A stretch of DNA of 64,000 nucleotides, from assembly GCF_905220415.1 (NCBI RefSeq), contig NC_059537.1, forward strand, positions 2,097,989 to 2,161,988. Direction: 5' to 3'. Origin of the DNA: Colias croceus. Taxonomy: Eukaryota; Arthropoda; Insecta; Lepidoptera; Pieridae. Below, piece after piece: positions 44,839-55,465 of this stretch. Made by a program: the position numbers and the translations under genes. Positions within the stretch are counted from its first letter, which is position 1. Every line of letters begins with the position of its first letter. The notes under the pieces are model-generated. The model was not told the origin of the DNA. It made no database searches and saw only the letters and a list, made by a program, of their open reading frames with translations.

Positions 44839-45547
44839 AGGACAAAATGTATAGTTGACTGAATTAATGCGAATATCCATACAGACAATGAGGTATTTGA
44901 TTGCTTATTCCACGTGCAATATATCAATTATAGTCACCAAGGAAGTTCGTGATACCGTAAATCTTTAACGCGTATAAAACTTTTAGAGCTCCGTAGTCTG
45001 TTCCATTTATCTAGCGAACTTCAGGTTTTTGCTAAAAGCCGATGCGCTACGAAGAAAAATGGTGAATCAGTTGTGGACATTTGAAAACGTTACAGTTTTC
45101 CAACGAATGGACGACTAGCCGGCTTTGTTCCTGCATTCAGTGGAAAAGTTCGCTTAAATCGAGTTCGGAAAATTTTGGTTAAAATTTAGCAGAATATTAA
45201 GTGTTGGATTTGATGCGTTGAGCTGAAAATTCGTTCGGTATTCCGGCTTAGTCGGATGTAATCAGAAAATGGTTTGACTCGTTCCCTCTATGTAAAGAGA
45301 TTCGTTATCTGTGCATTTGCTTAATAACTTCTTGATTTTTATCAGCTCTGAAGGATGAATTTTATTGAAATGAGATGGGATTATTTAAATATGGTGTGCA
45401 CACATTTTAAATTAATTTCATATGTAATTAGGCAAGCAATGCGTATCCATTTCTTTCTTCATAAAATGCAGTCTTTAGGTACTTTTCTATCGCACTGAAA
45501 TGAAGCCAAAACAAGCTTATACCTAATTATTAACTGTACTTATAAAT
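44839..45547. other. No feature recognised
   Basis: AT-rich spacer. Confidence 0.5.
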
Positions 45548-45616
45548 AGTTTGGAAAATCCAAAAGTGCACGCCTCATAATCTCATCCTTTACAATAAAA
45601 TTGATTATTTATAAAG
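45548..45616. repeat. 69-bp outer arm of a large inverted repeat (left)
   Basis: Exact reverse complement of 52511-52579. Contains AAAAGTGCACGCCTCATAAT; the core GCACGCCTCATAA also occurs in the inner arms. Confidence 0.85.
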
Positions 45617-45914
45617 AGTACACTATAAATATAAAAAAGAAATAAAATAAAACAGTTGGAAAAGTAAAGAAAGCGGTACCGTAATAATTGAGCTATTTTT
45701 CTTGTGGCCCCACCTAGATGTGAAACTGCGCAGGTTTAAGGGACTGACTACCAACTTATTTTTTTAAACCTTGGCTTATAGTATAAAGAATCGAGTTTAT
45801 AATGGTGAATTTTGAGTACACTATAGGTAGGTAAATATAAAAAAAAATAAAAAATAAAATAAAGAATATATATAGATATACTAAAATTATGGAGAACAGT
45901 CGATATTTTTTTTT
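45617..45914. other. Spacer between arm segments
   Basis: AT-rich; no counterpart found on the right side. Confidence 0.4.
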
Positions 45915-46313
45915 GTTTATTTAATAACAATTAAACCACATCGAATCAGACCCTGAAAAATGAAAGGGTTCTATTCCTGAGCATACTCAAGCGTAAGAGA
46001 AAAAAAAAGACTCGATTAGTAAAGTATTTCGGTCGCTATCGTGTTAACAAGAAAATCCTCCGCACATACAGACACACGGACGTCCAAGACAGAACTTTTT
46101 TAAACTGTTTTTTAACTAGTTTAAATAACAAAAATGACATCAAAAATATCATGAATGTTAAAAATAGTGTTTTTTCTTAATATGTGTGTGTATGTATTAT
46201 CTTACGAGTGCAATGTATTATACATAAAGACATTTTAAGTTTGAAAAATCAGATGTTTTGCGCGAAGTGACAGTAGTACCCACCTCAACGCTTCGCTTAT
46301 GAGGCGTGCAATA
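45915..46313. repeat. 399-bp inner arm of a large inverted repeat (left)
   Basis: Near-identical reverse complement of 51242-51641. Contains GGGTTCTATTCCTGAGCAT, CACGGACGTCCAAGACAG and GACAGTAGTACCCACC, and ends GAGGCGTGCAATA. Unclassified family with no open frame. Confidence 0.85.
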
Positions 46314-46613
46314 TGACCATAAATATGAAAATATCAACAGTTTCAGCATAAATTATAAACTATTAATCATAATTTAGCAAATGAAGAGAGTCTAGGTCGT
46401 TAAAAGCGCTGTGATCATCCGATACTTAAAAGCTGTGTCACGTCACACTAAATTCAATATGGCGCACTCTAGAACATAATTTCTTACTTTTGAGGACAAA
46501 CTTTTCATAGCTGGCTTTCAGAATTTAGATTTGTTTAATATTACGTATATAATATAAATGCAAACTTCTTCTTTAACTCATGTAAATGTATTTATGAAAT
46601 TAAACGAACGAAA

Positions 46614-46785
46614 TCACTACATAGTATAAAACAAAGTCGCTTTCTCTGTCCCTATGTCCCTTTGTATGCTTAAATCTTTACAACTACACAACCGATTTTG
46701 ATGCGGTTTTTTGTAATAGATAGAGTGATTCAAGAGGAAGGTTCGGTTTTAGACAAAGCGGGCGAAGCCGCGGGCGGTAAGCTAG
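46614..46785 (+). mobile_element. HEL-E Helitron-like element
   Basis: TCACTACATAGTATAAAAC to GGGCGGTAAGCTAG, A before and T after. Closely matches 21320-21512 but is internally shorter. Confidence 0.75.
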
Positions 46786-47654
46786 TTAAATAATAAAGTG
46801 CAATACATACTACTAATATTGTACGCCGTAGAGGTTTTGAGTACCAAATGACAGTAAACTAAACGTAGAAAAGACAGGTTGATGTTCGTTATAAGATCAC
46901 TATCATCTTCTTATTCTATCCTAGAGTTAACTATACGCAACATGCACTTGATATATAGTGCTTTCGAAAGGCTATATATCAAGAAGCAGACAAAAGGAAT
47001 AAACGACCACATTGGCAGGGTTTCCAGCGTGATTCCCCGTCTATACCGAACTGAATACTTGATATCTTTATTGAATTATTAATATAACATCGTAGAACTT
47101 TCAATGCACAGCTTGAATAACATAATTTTATATTCCTCTACAATTTGAATACAGCGGTGATACTTTGAAATGTATGGATACGTGGCGAATTTTTAGTGTT
47201 TGATTTCACATGAGTATTATACATTTAGATATTAATTATTTTAACGGGTTCAAAGTGTGCGAAACGTCGGGATAATAATATTATGATAATAAATAAATCG
47301 CGTTTAAAATCTTTAATTTCTAAATACGTACGGAAATTTTATCGACTTTTTTGTTGGTCGCGTTCAGTTCATTGGTCTTGTAATTAGTCTGGGTCAGTTC
47401 TATTTGAAGTTGATCTCGGTTGCCGATAGAGAGAGAGGCAGAAAACATTCATTAGTCGTAATATATGTTAATGCTTTTTCTTAAACTGAGGGGTAGTTTA
47501 ACACCATGTTTGATTTACATTTCTTTCATTCGAATAATATGTAGCAATTACATTTGTAATCAAGTTTACGTATTGCCTATTTCAAAATATTATGTTTAAA
47601 TATTAATTTTTATATCTAGTGTTTGTTTCATAATATGCATATTAATAATTTTTA
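46786..47654. other. No feature recognised
   Basis: The 67-codon run at 46879-47082 shows no domain. Confidence 0.45.
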
Positions 47655-47794
47655 AAGTGAAACTTTTATTACATCGTCTCAAACTTTTTGGTCTGTGTAG
47701 CGCATGTCGCGTGACGCACGATACGTACGATAATTATCGTACAAATACGATAATTTTTAGTTAAATGCCTATAGTGTGAAAAAAAGTTTCACTT
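47655..47794 (+). mobile_element. MITE with TTA target duplication, copy 1
   Basis: 140 bp, ends AAGTGAAACTTTT and AAAAGTTTCACTT, flanked by TTA (47652-47654 and 47795-47797). Near-identical to 50901-51031 except for an extra 9-bp stretch at GATACGTAC. A 3-bp TTA duplication suggests PIF/Harbinger mobilisation. Confidence 0.75.
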
Positions 47795-47840
47795 TTACCG
47801 TGGTTTCATAAAACCACACAACATTTTTTTATTGTTTCAG

Positions 47841-47942
47841 ATAACCTCGCTTGAAGGACTAACGAATGATGACATCGCCCTTTTTATGCATTGTACTTTT
47901 CTTAATTCAACATTTACAATAGTAAATAAATCAAATAAATAG
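47841..47942 (+). CDS. Speculative terminal exon
   Basis: A tract TTTTTTTATTGTTTCAG ends at 47840. The following frame reads ITSLEGLTNDDIALFMHC to a TAG at 47940-47942, and CAATAAAA lies near 48061. It has the shape of a last exon, but there is no upstream partner and no family match. Confidence 0.15.
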   Translation: MTSLEGLTNDDIALFMHCTFLNSTFTIVNKSNK

Positions 47943-48243
47943 TATTTATACTTTATAACTATTGTTTACGGTTAACTGTCCACTAAGTTACTCCATTTCT
48001 ATTCCACCTACCCCATCCCAAACTTTATATACAATTTTGTAACTCTTTATAAAAATATTGGCAATAAAAGACACTCTGTATCGATAACTTTCGTTACAAA
48101 CACGTTTTGAGGATAAAATAATTCGACTCAATATTTCCGAAGCTTGGTTCGAACAATTACCAGGGATCCCGGCCAGAGTCGGAAATAATACGTTTCTAAT
48201 AACGTGTTCCGTGTTTCGATATTACGTATTGAGTCTTTGAGTT
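47943..48243. other. No feature recognised
   Basis: Short spacer. Confidence 0.5.
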
Positions 48244-48532
48244 GCGGATGTCGGTCTTCACGTGGATGGTTTATTTCTCCATTTTGAGTAACTCTTATAA
48301 ATATCTATTGGAATTTGGACCCAAATACGGCTAGGCCTATAATAATACGCAACGTGTGTTCGCGGTTCTACAGAACAACGTCTATGGATAAAACTGAAAA
48401 ATTAAGATTAATTTTTTTCTACGTATTTTTCCAGGATAAAAAGTATCCTATTTTACGCCCAGGATAATAAGGTATAATTATACCAAGTTTCATCGAAATC
48501 GAACCGTTAGTTTTCACGTGATGCCTTCACAT

Positions 48533-48569
<37 letters not shown>

Positions 48570-48688
48570 AATTTGTTTAATCACATATTTGGGTTTGGTA
48601 TCGATCCAGTAACACCCCCTGGTATTTATTTTTTCAATATTTTCAATGTACAGACTTGACCCTTCTACAGATTTATTATATGTATAGA
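48244..48688 (-). mobile_element. HEL-C Helitron-like element lacking its 3' end
   Basis: Minus strand starts TCTATACATATAATAAATC after A and includes an (AGAC)n run at 48535-48568. It stops at about GACATCCGC, so the 3' hairpin and CTAG are missing. Without them it should be immobile. Confidence 0.75.
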
Positions 48689-49840
48689 TTTAATCTTCAT
48701 TCCCCAGAATGACAGCCAAATAGCCGCATGTCGCTTGATACAAAATGAAATTGATTAAAAGAAACGGTGGGATCGCTAAAGCAATTTAAGCCGAAACCAA
48801 ACCGAACATACCGCAGCCTTAAATCAAACCGAAACTTTGTCGGCTCGAATTCGTGGAATATACATTCTGTAACAAATTATTTGTAAAGAAATTGGGGCCC
48901 CTGTTTATGGCCCCTGATTATTGTGTACATCTTACTCCGGACACAATTCGTTTCAACAAACTATGCGTAAAATGGAATTGAAATGGGACACGTGATGTGA
49001 ACTATTCGTACAGGGAGTGCTTCTATAATTTTCCGAGAAATAATTTACGTGTTTTAAACACGAAATATATAAAACGGTATATAGAGGACGAGGGCCGGAA
49101 AATATAAATTTCTCTTTACTTGGTTGTTTTATTAGTTGCAATTGCTGTAAACAAATGTATTATGACCGCTTTTATATATATTAGCATCTTTCCGTTTTTA
49201 CATTTCGGGTTTCCAACATTTAAAATCCGTCCCTGGCAAGAGCCCAACAAAATAAACAAACCAATAAATTCCAGCAACAACAGAATACTTGCTACAAATT
49301 TTCGGAATATTGAATTTTCTCCTGTCCCTTTCTAATTAGCCGTGTGAAAGCAAGACAAACTGAATTACACAGATTATGCAAGCCGTGATCGCTCGGAACT
49401 ATCTTCATTTTCAATTTCAATATATCTCTGTGATTGAAAAGAATTCAATTACGGTTTCATCTCCAATATCAGAGCACGTAACCGAGTTATTTTTTTCGTG
49501 CGGAAGCTTCTATTAAGATTGGATTGACTGAGATATTATATTTGATCTTGAAATTTACACTTTTTAGTTATCTGTGATGTAAGGATTTAATTTTGCGTCG
49601 AATTTAATACATTACCCAAACTTCTTATCTTTTGGTCATCATGATGTTTATGTTATTATCAGGGATACGGGACTTTTTTGGCAGTGCTAAAATTATATCA
49701 ATAATTATAGATAATGAAGTTCAGGGAAAAACCAATTCTAAGACTTATGACAATAATATTAGTTAGACATAATATAAAAATGAATTTACCTACCAAATTA
49801 TTGCACCATAAGTTTTAATGTTTACGCGAAGAAAATACAA
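48689..49840. other. No feature recognised
   Basis: Open runs 48953-49141 (-) and 49120-49335 (+) overlap on opposite strands and show no family. Confidence 0.45.
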
Positions 49841-50277
49841 TCCCACCAAAAACATTTTCATGTAAAATGTTGCCAAGACGATCCCATATGACTCGCACTG
49901 TGAAAAAGTTATCAGATCTCATGTAGAGCCAAGCTTCTAACACTACACGCCCTAACTCTACAAAGCCTAACTTCACAAACTCTACACCTTAGTCAAAATA
50001 TGTGGCTTGGCCATTTCGCTACATTCACATCGGCGTAAGGTGAAAAATTAATTAATTCACTGTTCATTACTTTTGTGTTATACAATAGTTCTTGTAGTAA
50101 CGAACGGCCAAGCCACATATTTTGACTAAGGTGTAGAGTTTGTGAAGTTAGGCCTTGTAGAGTTAGGGCGTGTAGTGTTAGAAGCTTGGCTCTACATGAG
50201 ATCTGATAACTTTTTCACAGTGCGAGTCATATGGGATCGTCTTGGCAACATTTTACATGAAAATGTTTTTGGTGGGA
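49841..50277. mobile_element. FB2 foldback element, 172-bp arms
   Basis: Left arm 49841-50012 and right arm 50106-50277 have equal length and about one mismatch; loop 93 nt. Ends TCCCACCAAAAACATTTTC. The first 15 bases are identical to FB3. Non-coding. The near-perfect arms imply recent origin or correction between arms. Confidence 0.85.
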
Positions 50278-50900
50278 TTTCATTTCTTTTTGTAAGTTGT
50301 TTGTAACAAAATTTTATGTGTCGGTTAAATTTTTAATTTTTTTTTAACAAGGAGTACCTATGCATATATATATCTAGGGGAACCAAGTTTTAGATTATTA
50401 GATTAGACCTCTAGCGTCATCAAAATTTAATTTAAAATTACAGGTCTCATACAAACTCCCATTCCCTAGTTTAAGGGGTTGGGGGATGAAAGTTACAAGT
50501 TTTATAATTTTTTTGTTGTTTGTGTGCTAATACTAGCTTACATACAAAATTTCAGCTTTCTAGGACATTAGGAAATACCTTAAGAATTTTGATGATCATC
50601 AGTGAGTCAGTGACGAAATTAGCGTTTTTTAGATATAAATAAAATCTGAAGTATAAAAGCTAATGTAATTAAAACTTAATATTTTCAATAAGTCCGTTAT
50701 TGGCAATATATCCCGAAAATTTTGTTGATCTAGCATAATCCAAACCCAAGTTATGAGGGTTCAAAAAAACGTCGAAGCGCTTCGAGAAAAGGTAGGTAGT
50801 GCCCGTGCGCTTCGCTTGTTCGCTTTGCTCGTCTTGGCGGGGGCACTACCGTGCCCCCAGATACATTATAGAGGCTAGGTTACGAAGCTATCATATTTTA
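50278..50900. other. Unclassified repeat-like sequence
   Basis: Includes GCTTTCTAGGACATTAGG, TCAGTGAGTCAGTGACG and GGCGGGGGCACTACCGTGCC (50836-). I recall such GC-rich 'GGGGGCAC' blocks in lepidopteran repeats. No coding capacity. Confidence 0.4.
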
Positions 50901-51031
50901 AAGTGAAACTTTTATTACATCGTCTCAAACTTTTTGGTCTGTGTAGCGCATGTCGCGTGACGCACGATAATTATCGTACAAATACGATAATTTTTTGTTA
51001 AATGTCTATAGTGTGAAAAAAAGTTTCACTT
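50901..51031 (+). mobile_element. MITE with TTA target duplication, copy 2
   Basis: 131 bp with TTA at 50898-50900 and 51032-51034. Same ends and orientation as 47655-47794. Confidence 0.75.
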
Positions 51032-51241
51032 TTAATTCATAAAAATGCACAACATAATTGAAATTTAACGTAATTTAAAGATATGAATAATATTCCTGAT
51101 GGTTCTTGTAATTTAAACATATCAGGACACGCGGTAGCGTGTCAAGCCGAGTTCAAGCGAAGAGAACTGGCGAGCAGCAGCCGTGTGTATATTTACACGA
51201 ACCATTTCGAGCCACTTTTCACCCCCTTATAACTCGAAAAC
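51032..51241. other. Sequence adjoining the inner arm
   Basis: Contains ACACGCGGTAGCGTGTC (51129-), a short GC-rich hairpin, and GAGAACTGGCGAGCAGCAG. Probably part of the same unclassified element as the inner arm. No match on the left side. Confidence 0.4.
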
Positions 51242-51641
51242 TATTGCACGCCTCATAAGCGAAGCGTTGAGGTGGGTACTACTGTCACTTCGCGCAAAAC
51301 ATCTGATTTTTCAAACTTAAAATGTCTTTATGTATCATACATTGCACTTGTAAGATAATACATACACACACATATTAAGAAAAAACACTATTTTTAACAT
51401 TCATGATATTTTTGATGTCATTTTTGTTATTTAAACTAGTTAAAAAACAGTTTAAAAAAGTTCTGTCTTGGACGTCCGTGTGTCTGTATGTGCGGAGGAT
51501 TTTCTTGTTAACACGATAGCGACCGAAATACTTTACTAATCGAGTCGTTTTTTTTTCTCTTACGCTTGAGTATGCTCAGGAATAGAACCCTTTCATTTTT
51601 CAGGGTCTGATTCGACGTGGTTTAATTGTTATTAAATAAAC
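51242..51641. repeat. 400-bp inner arm of a large inverted repeat (right)
   Basis: Reverse complement of 45915-46313 with a few differences. Confidence 0.85.
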
Positions 51642-52510
51642 AAAAATAATAATTAATAAATAATTATTAAAAAAAAATTATTTTATAAAATTGAACATGT
51701 AGAAAATAAAAAAAACTTTTTTTAGTGATTTTTTGTTTAAAAAAAAAATTCAAAAATTATTAGATGTTGGCTAACTTTAGAATCATATAATTAGGATATA
51801 TTTATTAATCCTTCATGTTTGTTTACATATGTCTTGCAGTATTCACGGGGGGTATATTCATTTCACCTCAACCGTATATTCAAACCCCTCCCTATTTCCA
51901 GTTCTGCCAACATATTATATATTTCCCCTTAACTATGACAATACCGACAACATACATACCGACACAGATTTATGAAAAAGGACACTGGGGGCGCTGGCAT
52001 GCAAAGGTGGATATATTTACTATTCAGATCCTATAGTTTATGTAAATGAAAGACACCGCACTCTCGTGTGTAAAAGCGGAAGCCGCGTCGTAAATTTTTT
52101 TAAACTGTAGTATCCTATCTACTTCTGAGATAACTATAGGTATGTGATCATATTTTTTTTTATAGTCTGTGCCCGTCCGCTTTTTACATGAAAAAAAGCC
52201 AAAATCTAAAAATCGGGGGTACTATAGTTTGAGCTAATAAATAATATTAATTAAAAATAGAGTTTATTATAAAAATATTATAAAAATTGGTCAGTAACGA
52301 TGGATATACTTTATTTAAGTGTATATTTTGACATAAATTGATATTTGAGTGAAAAAAAAAATTTTGGGAAAAAAATAAATTTTACAACCTCAAAATACCG
52401 TTCTGATTACGGTATAGAGACTCGAAGAGCTGGCGCACACGTGCTACGCACATGACGTGTTGAACGGTACTTGGCGCCAGGCTCTATTGAGCCTCTTATA
52501 TTATATACAC
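51642..52510. other. Spacer between right arm segments
   Basis: The 73-codon run at 51815-52036 has no recognised domain. CTGGCGCACACGTGCTACGC (52430-) is a GC-richer patch. Confidence 0.4.
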
Positions 52511-52579
52511 CTTTATAAATAATCAATTTTATTGTAAAGGATGAGATTATGAGGCGTGCACTTTTGGATTTTCCAAACT
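52511..52579. repeat. 69-bp outer arm of a large inverted repeat (right)
   Basis: Exact reverse complement of 45548-45616. Confidence 0.85.
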
Positions 52580-53272
52580 TTTTTAAGTTATATAAACCAA
52601 ATTTGGTACATATCAAGAGGACCTCAAGATAAACAAGAACCTTAAATTTCATAAATACAGATTAAACAGTTGCGTAGATATTAATATCCAAAAATCGCAA
52701 TTTTTAAGACTGACTGACTTATAGACATATACAAAACCTAACCCACTTCCAGATGACCTAGAAAGTTCAAATTTTGTAATCAACTAGGTAATAGTGAGTG
52801 TACAAAGGAAAAAATCATAAAATACTGAATTTATTTGTATTTAATTTTTTTTTCAATGACATAAATTTTGTTTGTATGGAAAAATGGAAAAGTTTAAAAA
52901 AAAAGAAAATAGTACATTAACCTTACTAGTCTTAAAAAATAGATCAAAACTAATCAGTGACCGAAAAAAATATTGAAATCCATCAATAAATGACTGAGAT
53001 ATAGATTATTGAAGTTTACATATTTTAGGACGAAACATCTGTAGATTCGAAGCGCCTCTGACATCGCGCTAGTATCCTAGGGCGGATCACAGGGGCGGAT
53101 TACTTCGATTGCATGATTTCTTTATTCAAAACTGTTATTAAACGTAAAATAAAAGAAAATTGTAATAAAAATATTGCTCATACATTTAAAAATAATATAT
53201 AATTTTACATATTCACATTTATTTATTCTTTATTTATGAGTGTTTAACTGTTTAGTTTAGTTTTAATTTCAG
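52580..53272. other. No gene; probably continues the unclassified repeat
   Basis: GACTGACTGACTTATAGAC and CATCGCGCTAGTATCCTAGG fit the style of the preceding element, but I cannot delimit it. Confidence 0.35.
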
Positions 53273-53460
53273 TGTAAATAAATAAATAAATAAATAAAAT
53301 CTTTATTTTGCTTTAAACATGGTATTCAATGGTGATACAATTATATTAATAAAGCACAAACATGTTTAGCCAATACAAGCATGCAAAAATAATTACCATA
53401 AATGGTGTAATGGAAGAAGGCTTCGTCGAAGGTCGAAATGATTTAATTTGTGTAATATTA
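53273..53460 (-). repeat. LINE 3' tail
   Basis: On the minus strand AAAGCAAAATAAAGATTTTA precedes (TTTA)n at 53274-53300, typical of a LINE 3' end. No coding part is left. Confidence 0.45.
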
Positions 53461-53464
53461 ATAT

Positions 53465-53580
53465 GAGTGAAACATCTTTAGGCGCGTTTAGAGTAAAATT
53501 TCAAGATCGCGTCATGGCAATACCGTAACGTCATGGAGTAAGGCGACGATTCTTCTACAACGATCTTTGCATCTTGGTAA
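53465..53580 (-). mobile_element. SINE-S fragment
   Basis: GTGAAACATCTTTAGGCGCG, GCGTCATGGCAATACCGTA and GGAGTAAGGCGACGATT match the SINE-S body. Confidence 0.55.
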
Positions 53581-53833
53581 TAGTGTGTGTACAAATTCAC
53601 GCTGGATGTTTAGAAAATCATGTAATCTTTTAAACAGAAAACGAGTTTAAAAAATTGCAGATAATGACGGGGCAATGTGCGCTGACATTCATAATATACA
53701 AGAAAATATAGAAAATAATACTAAACAAACCATACAGAGAAACCGCAAGAAAAAAAAATCGTATATAAAAAGTATTATATTTATAAAGTAAATCAAATTT
53801 GCAGAGTAATTTTCTGTACAAAAAGTAATGATA

Positions 53834-54444
53834 TCCCACCAAAAACATAAATGTAAAAATTGGAGCCGAGTTCAATCGTTGACTTAATTTGCCAAAAAAA
53901 GAAATGAGATCTAAATGTGTGCCAAGTTCTGCAGACAGTCCAGAAATTTATTTACAAAGATGTATTAAGTTCTTAGGTTGACTGAAAACTCAATTGTTTT
54001 ATTTTCCCTTAGTGAACAATGTTTATTCCAAAATATAACTTTTTTAATTTGAATAATATAATTATTTTCACAAAGCAAACAACTAATGACCTATTGAACC
54101 CCATAATTTGATGAGGCTAGTTTTACATACTGTTTATATTTTGTGAGGTTCTAAAAACTAGCCTCATCAAATTATGGGGTTCAATAGGTCATTAGTTGTT
54201 TGCTTTGTGAAAATAATTATATTATTCAAATTAAAAAAGTTATATTTTGGAATAAACATTGTTCTCTAAGGGAAAATAAAACAATTGAGTTTTCAGTCAA
54301 CCTAAGAACTTAATACATCTTTGTAAATAAATTTCTGGACTGTCTGCAGAACTTGGCACACATTTAGATCTCATTTCTTTTTTTGGCAAATTTAGTCAAC
54401 GATTGAACTCGGCTCCAATTTTTACATTTATGTTTTTGGTGGGA
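53834..54444. mobile_element. FB3 foldback element, 291-bp arms
   Basis: Left arm 53834-54124 and right arm 54154-54444 have equal length and two or three mismatches; loop only 29 nt. Ends TCCCACCAAAAACATAAATG. Apart from the ends, the arm sequence differs from FB2. Non-coding. Confidence 0.85.
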
Positions 54445-54447
54445 TCT

Positions 54448-54650
54448 TAATATATATAAATCTCGTGTCACAATGTTTGTCCTCAATGGACTCCTAAACC
54501 ACTTAACCGATTATAATAAAATTCGCACACCATGTGCAGTTCGATCCAACTTGAGAGATAGGATAGGTTTTATCCCGGAAATCCCTCGGGAACGGGAACT
54601 ATGCGGGTTTTTCTTTTAAAACGCGGGCGAAGCCGCGGGCGGAAAGCTAG
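54448..54650 (+). mobile_element. HEL-B-like element, variant 5' end
   Basis: 3' half matches HEL-B (GCGGGCGAAGCCGCGGGCGG, AAAGCTAG). The 5' half (ATCTCGTGTCACAATG, TTGTCCTCAATGG) differs from the other copies, so this is a subfamily or chimaera. It begins 3 bp after FB3. Confidence 0.6.
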
Positions 54651-54654
54651 TTAA

Positions 54655-54834
54655 TCTATATTTACTAATAATATGAAAAATGAATTTCTTTGTTTGAATG
54701 CGCTAATCTCAGGAACTGCAGGGTCAATTTTAAAAACGATTTCACCTTTGAATATAATATGCATTCTACGTAATTCCTGAGTGCTGTTATAATAATAGGT
54801 GTGTTCCACGGGTGAAGCCGGGTCGAACCGCTAG
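54655..54834 (+). mobile_element. HEL-F Helitron-like element
   Basis: 180 bp from TCTATATTTACTAATAAT (after A) to GGTCGAACCGCTAG (before T). Only TTAA separates it from the previous element. Confidence 0.65.
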
Positions 54835-54956
54835 TATTCTAAAATTATGTAGGTGATCAATTATTAGTACCATCTTTTATATCATATACCACCTAACAAT
54901 AATCTGAAATAAGATTAAATGGATTTAACAATTATTTAATAAATGTTGATTTATTG

Positions 54957-55100
54957 TAATCTTTATTTATTTATTTATTTATTTATAACTCTTTATTGTA
55001 CAAAGCAATTTAAGACATGTGGTACAGACTAATAAGGTACAACAATATAATCTTCTTATCTTCATACTGCAGCTAGTGGCCACCGGCATCTGCTGATATA
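54957..55100 (-). repeat. LINE 3' tail with (AAAT)n
   Basis: Minus strand: CACATGTCTTAAATTGC, then GTACAATAAAGAGTTATAAA and (TAAA)n. Typical of a jockey/CR1 LINE 3' end. Confidence 0.5.
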
Positions 55101-55360
55101 AAACATTTTAATCTATGAAAGGTATTATTTTAAAGTTATCCACACGCATTTTAAACGACAGAGTTTTACAACCATTTTTCTTTCAGGTAAGTGTCGATGA
55201 CCCCGTGCATTCTTGGCATTTATATCTCATGGTTTTATTAAAGTATTAGGATTGTACTTTCTTCCCCACAGATCACAGAAACTAAAGGGAGATATGGTTA
55301 GGGGGCGGGGCCGGTGTCGCAGCAATATGCCCAAAAAGAGAACACATGCTGTTTGTTGCA

Positions 55361-55400
55361 TTCAGTTAACGTTCGACCGTCGGCCGGGTATTATTTGACA
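55361..55400 (+). promoter_or_regulatory. Candidate initiator promoter and short 5' UTR
   Basis: TTCAGTT matches the arthropod initiator TCAGT with +1 at A 55364. It follows a GC-richer patch (GGGGGCGGGGCCGGTGTCGC, about 55301-55320), unusual for this window, and lies 37 bases before the THAP start codon. Confidence 0.4.
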
Positions 55401-55465
55401 ATGCCGTGTTGTTCCGTTAAAGTTTGTAAAAACCGAAGTGAAACAAATGGAATCACATACCATCG
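55401..55465 (+). CDS. First exon of a THAP-domain protein
   Basis: ATG 55401 opens MPCCSVKVCKN...GITYHR and runs to a strong donor G/GTAAGT at 55466. THAP domains bind DNA through a C2CH zinc site that begins at the N-terminus as M-x-x-C-x(2-4)-C-K-N and continues ...H-R-F-P. Here Cys4 and Cys9 and the YHR end fit, and many insect THAP genes have an intron at this place. The rest of the domain (the W, the second Cys and the His) would be in a later exon, which I could not find in the following 8.5 kb, so the intron is long, the gene is broken, or this is a relic of a THAP-bearing transposon such as a P-like element. Base composition is more balanced than its neighbours. Confidence 0.55.

Noticed and set aside
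46314..51241. A transposase or polymerase gene inside the 7-kb inverted arrangement
   Set aside because: All frames there are short and unassigned; the interior is filled by other mobile elements.
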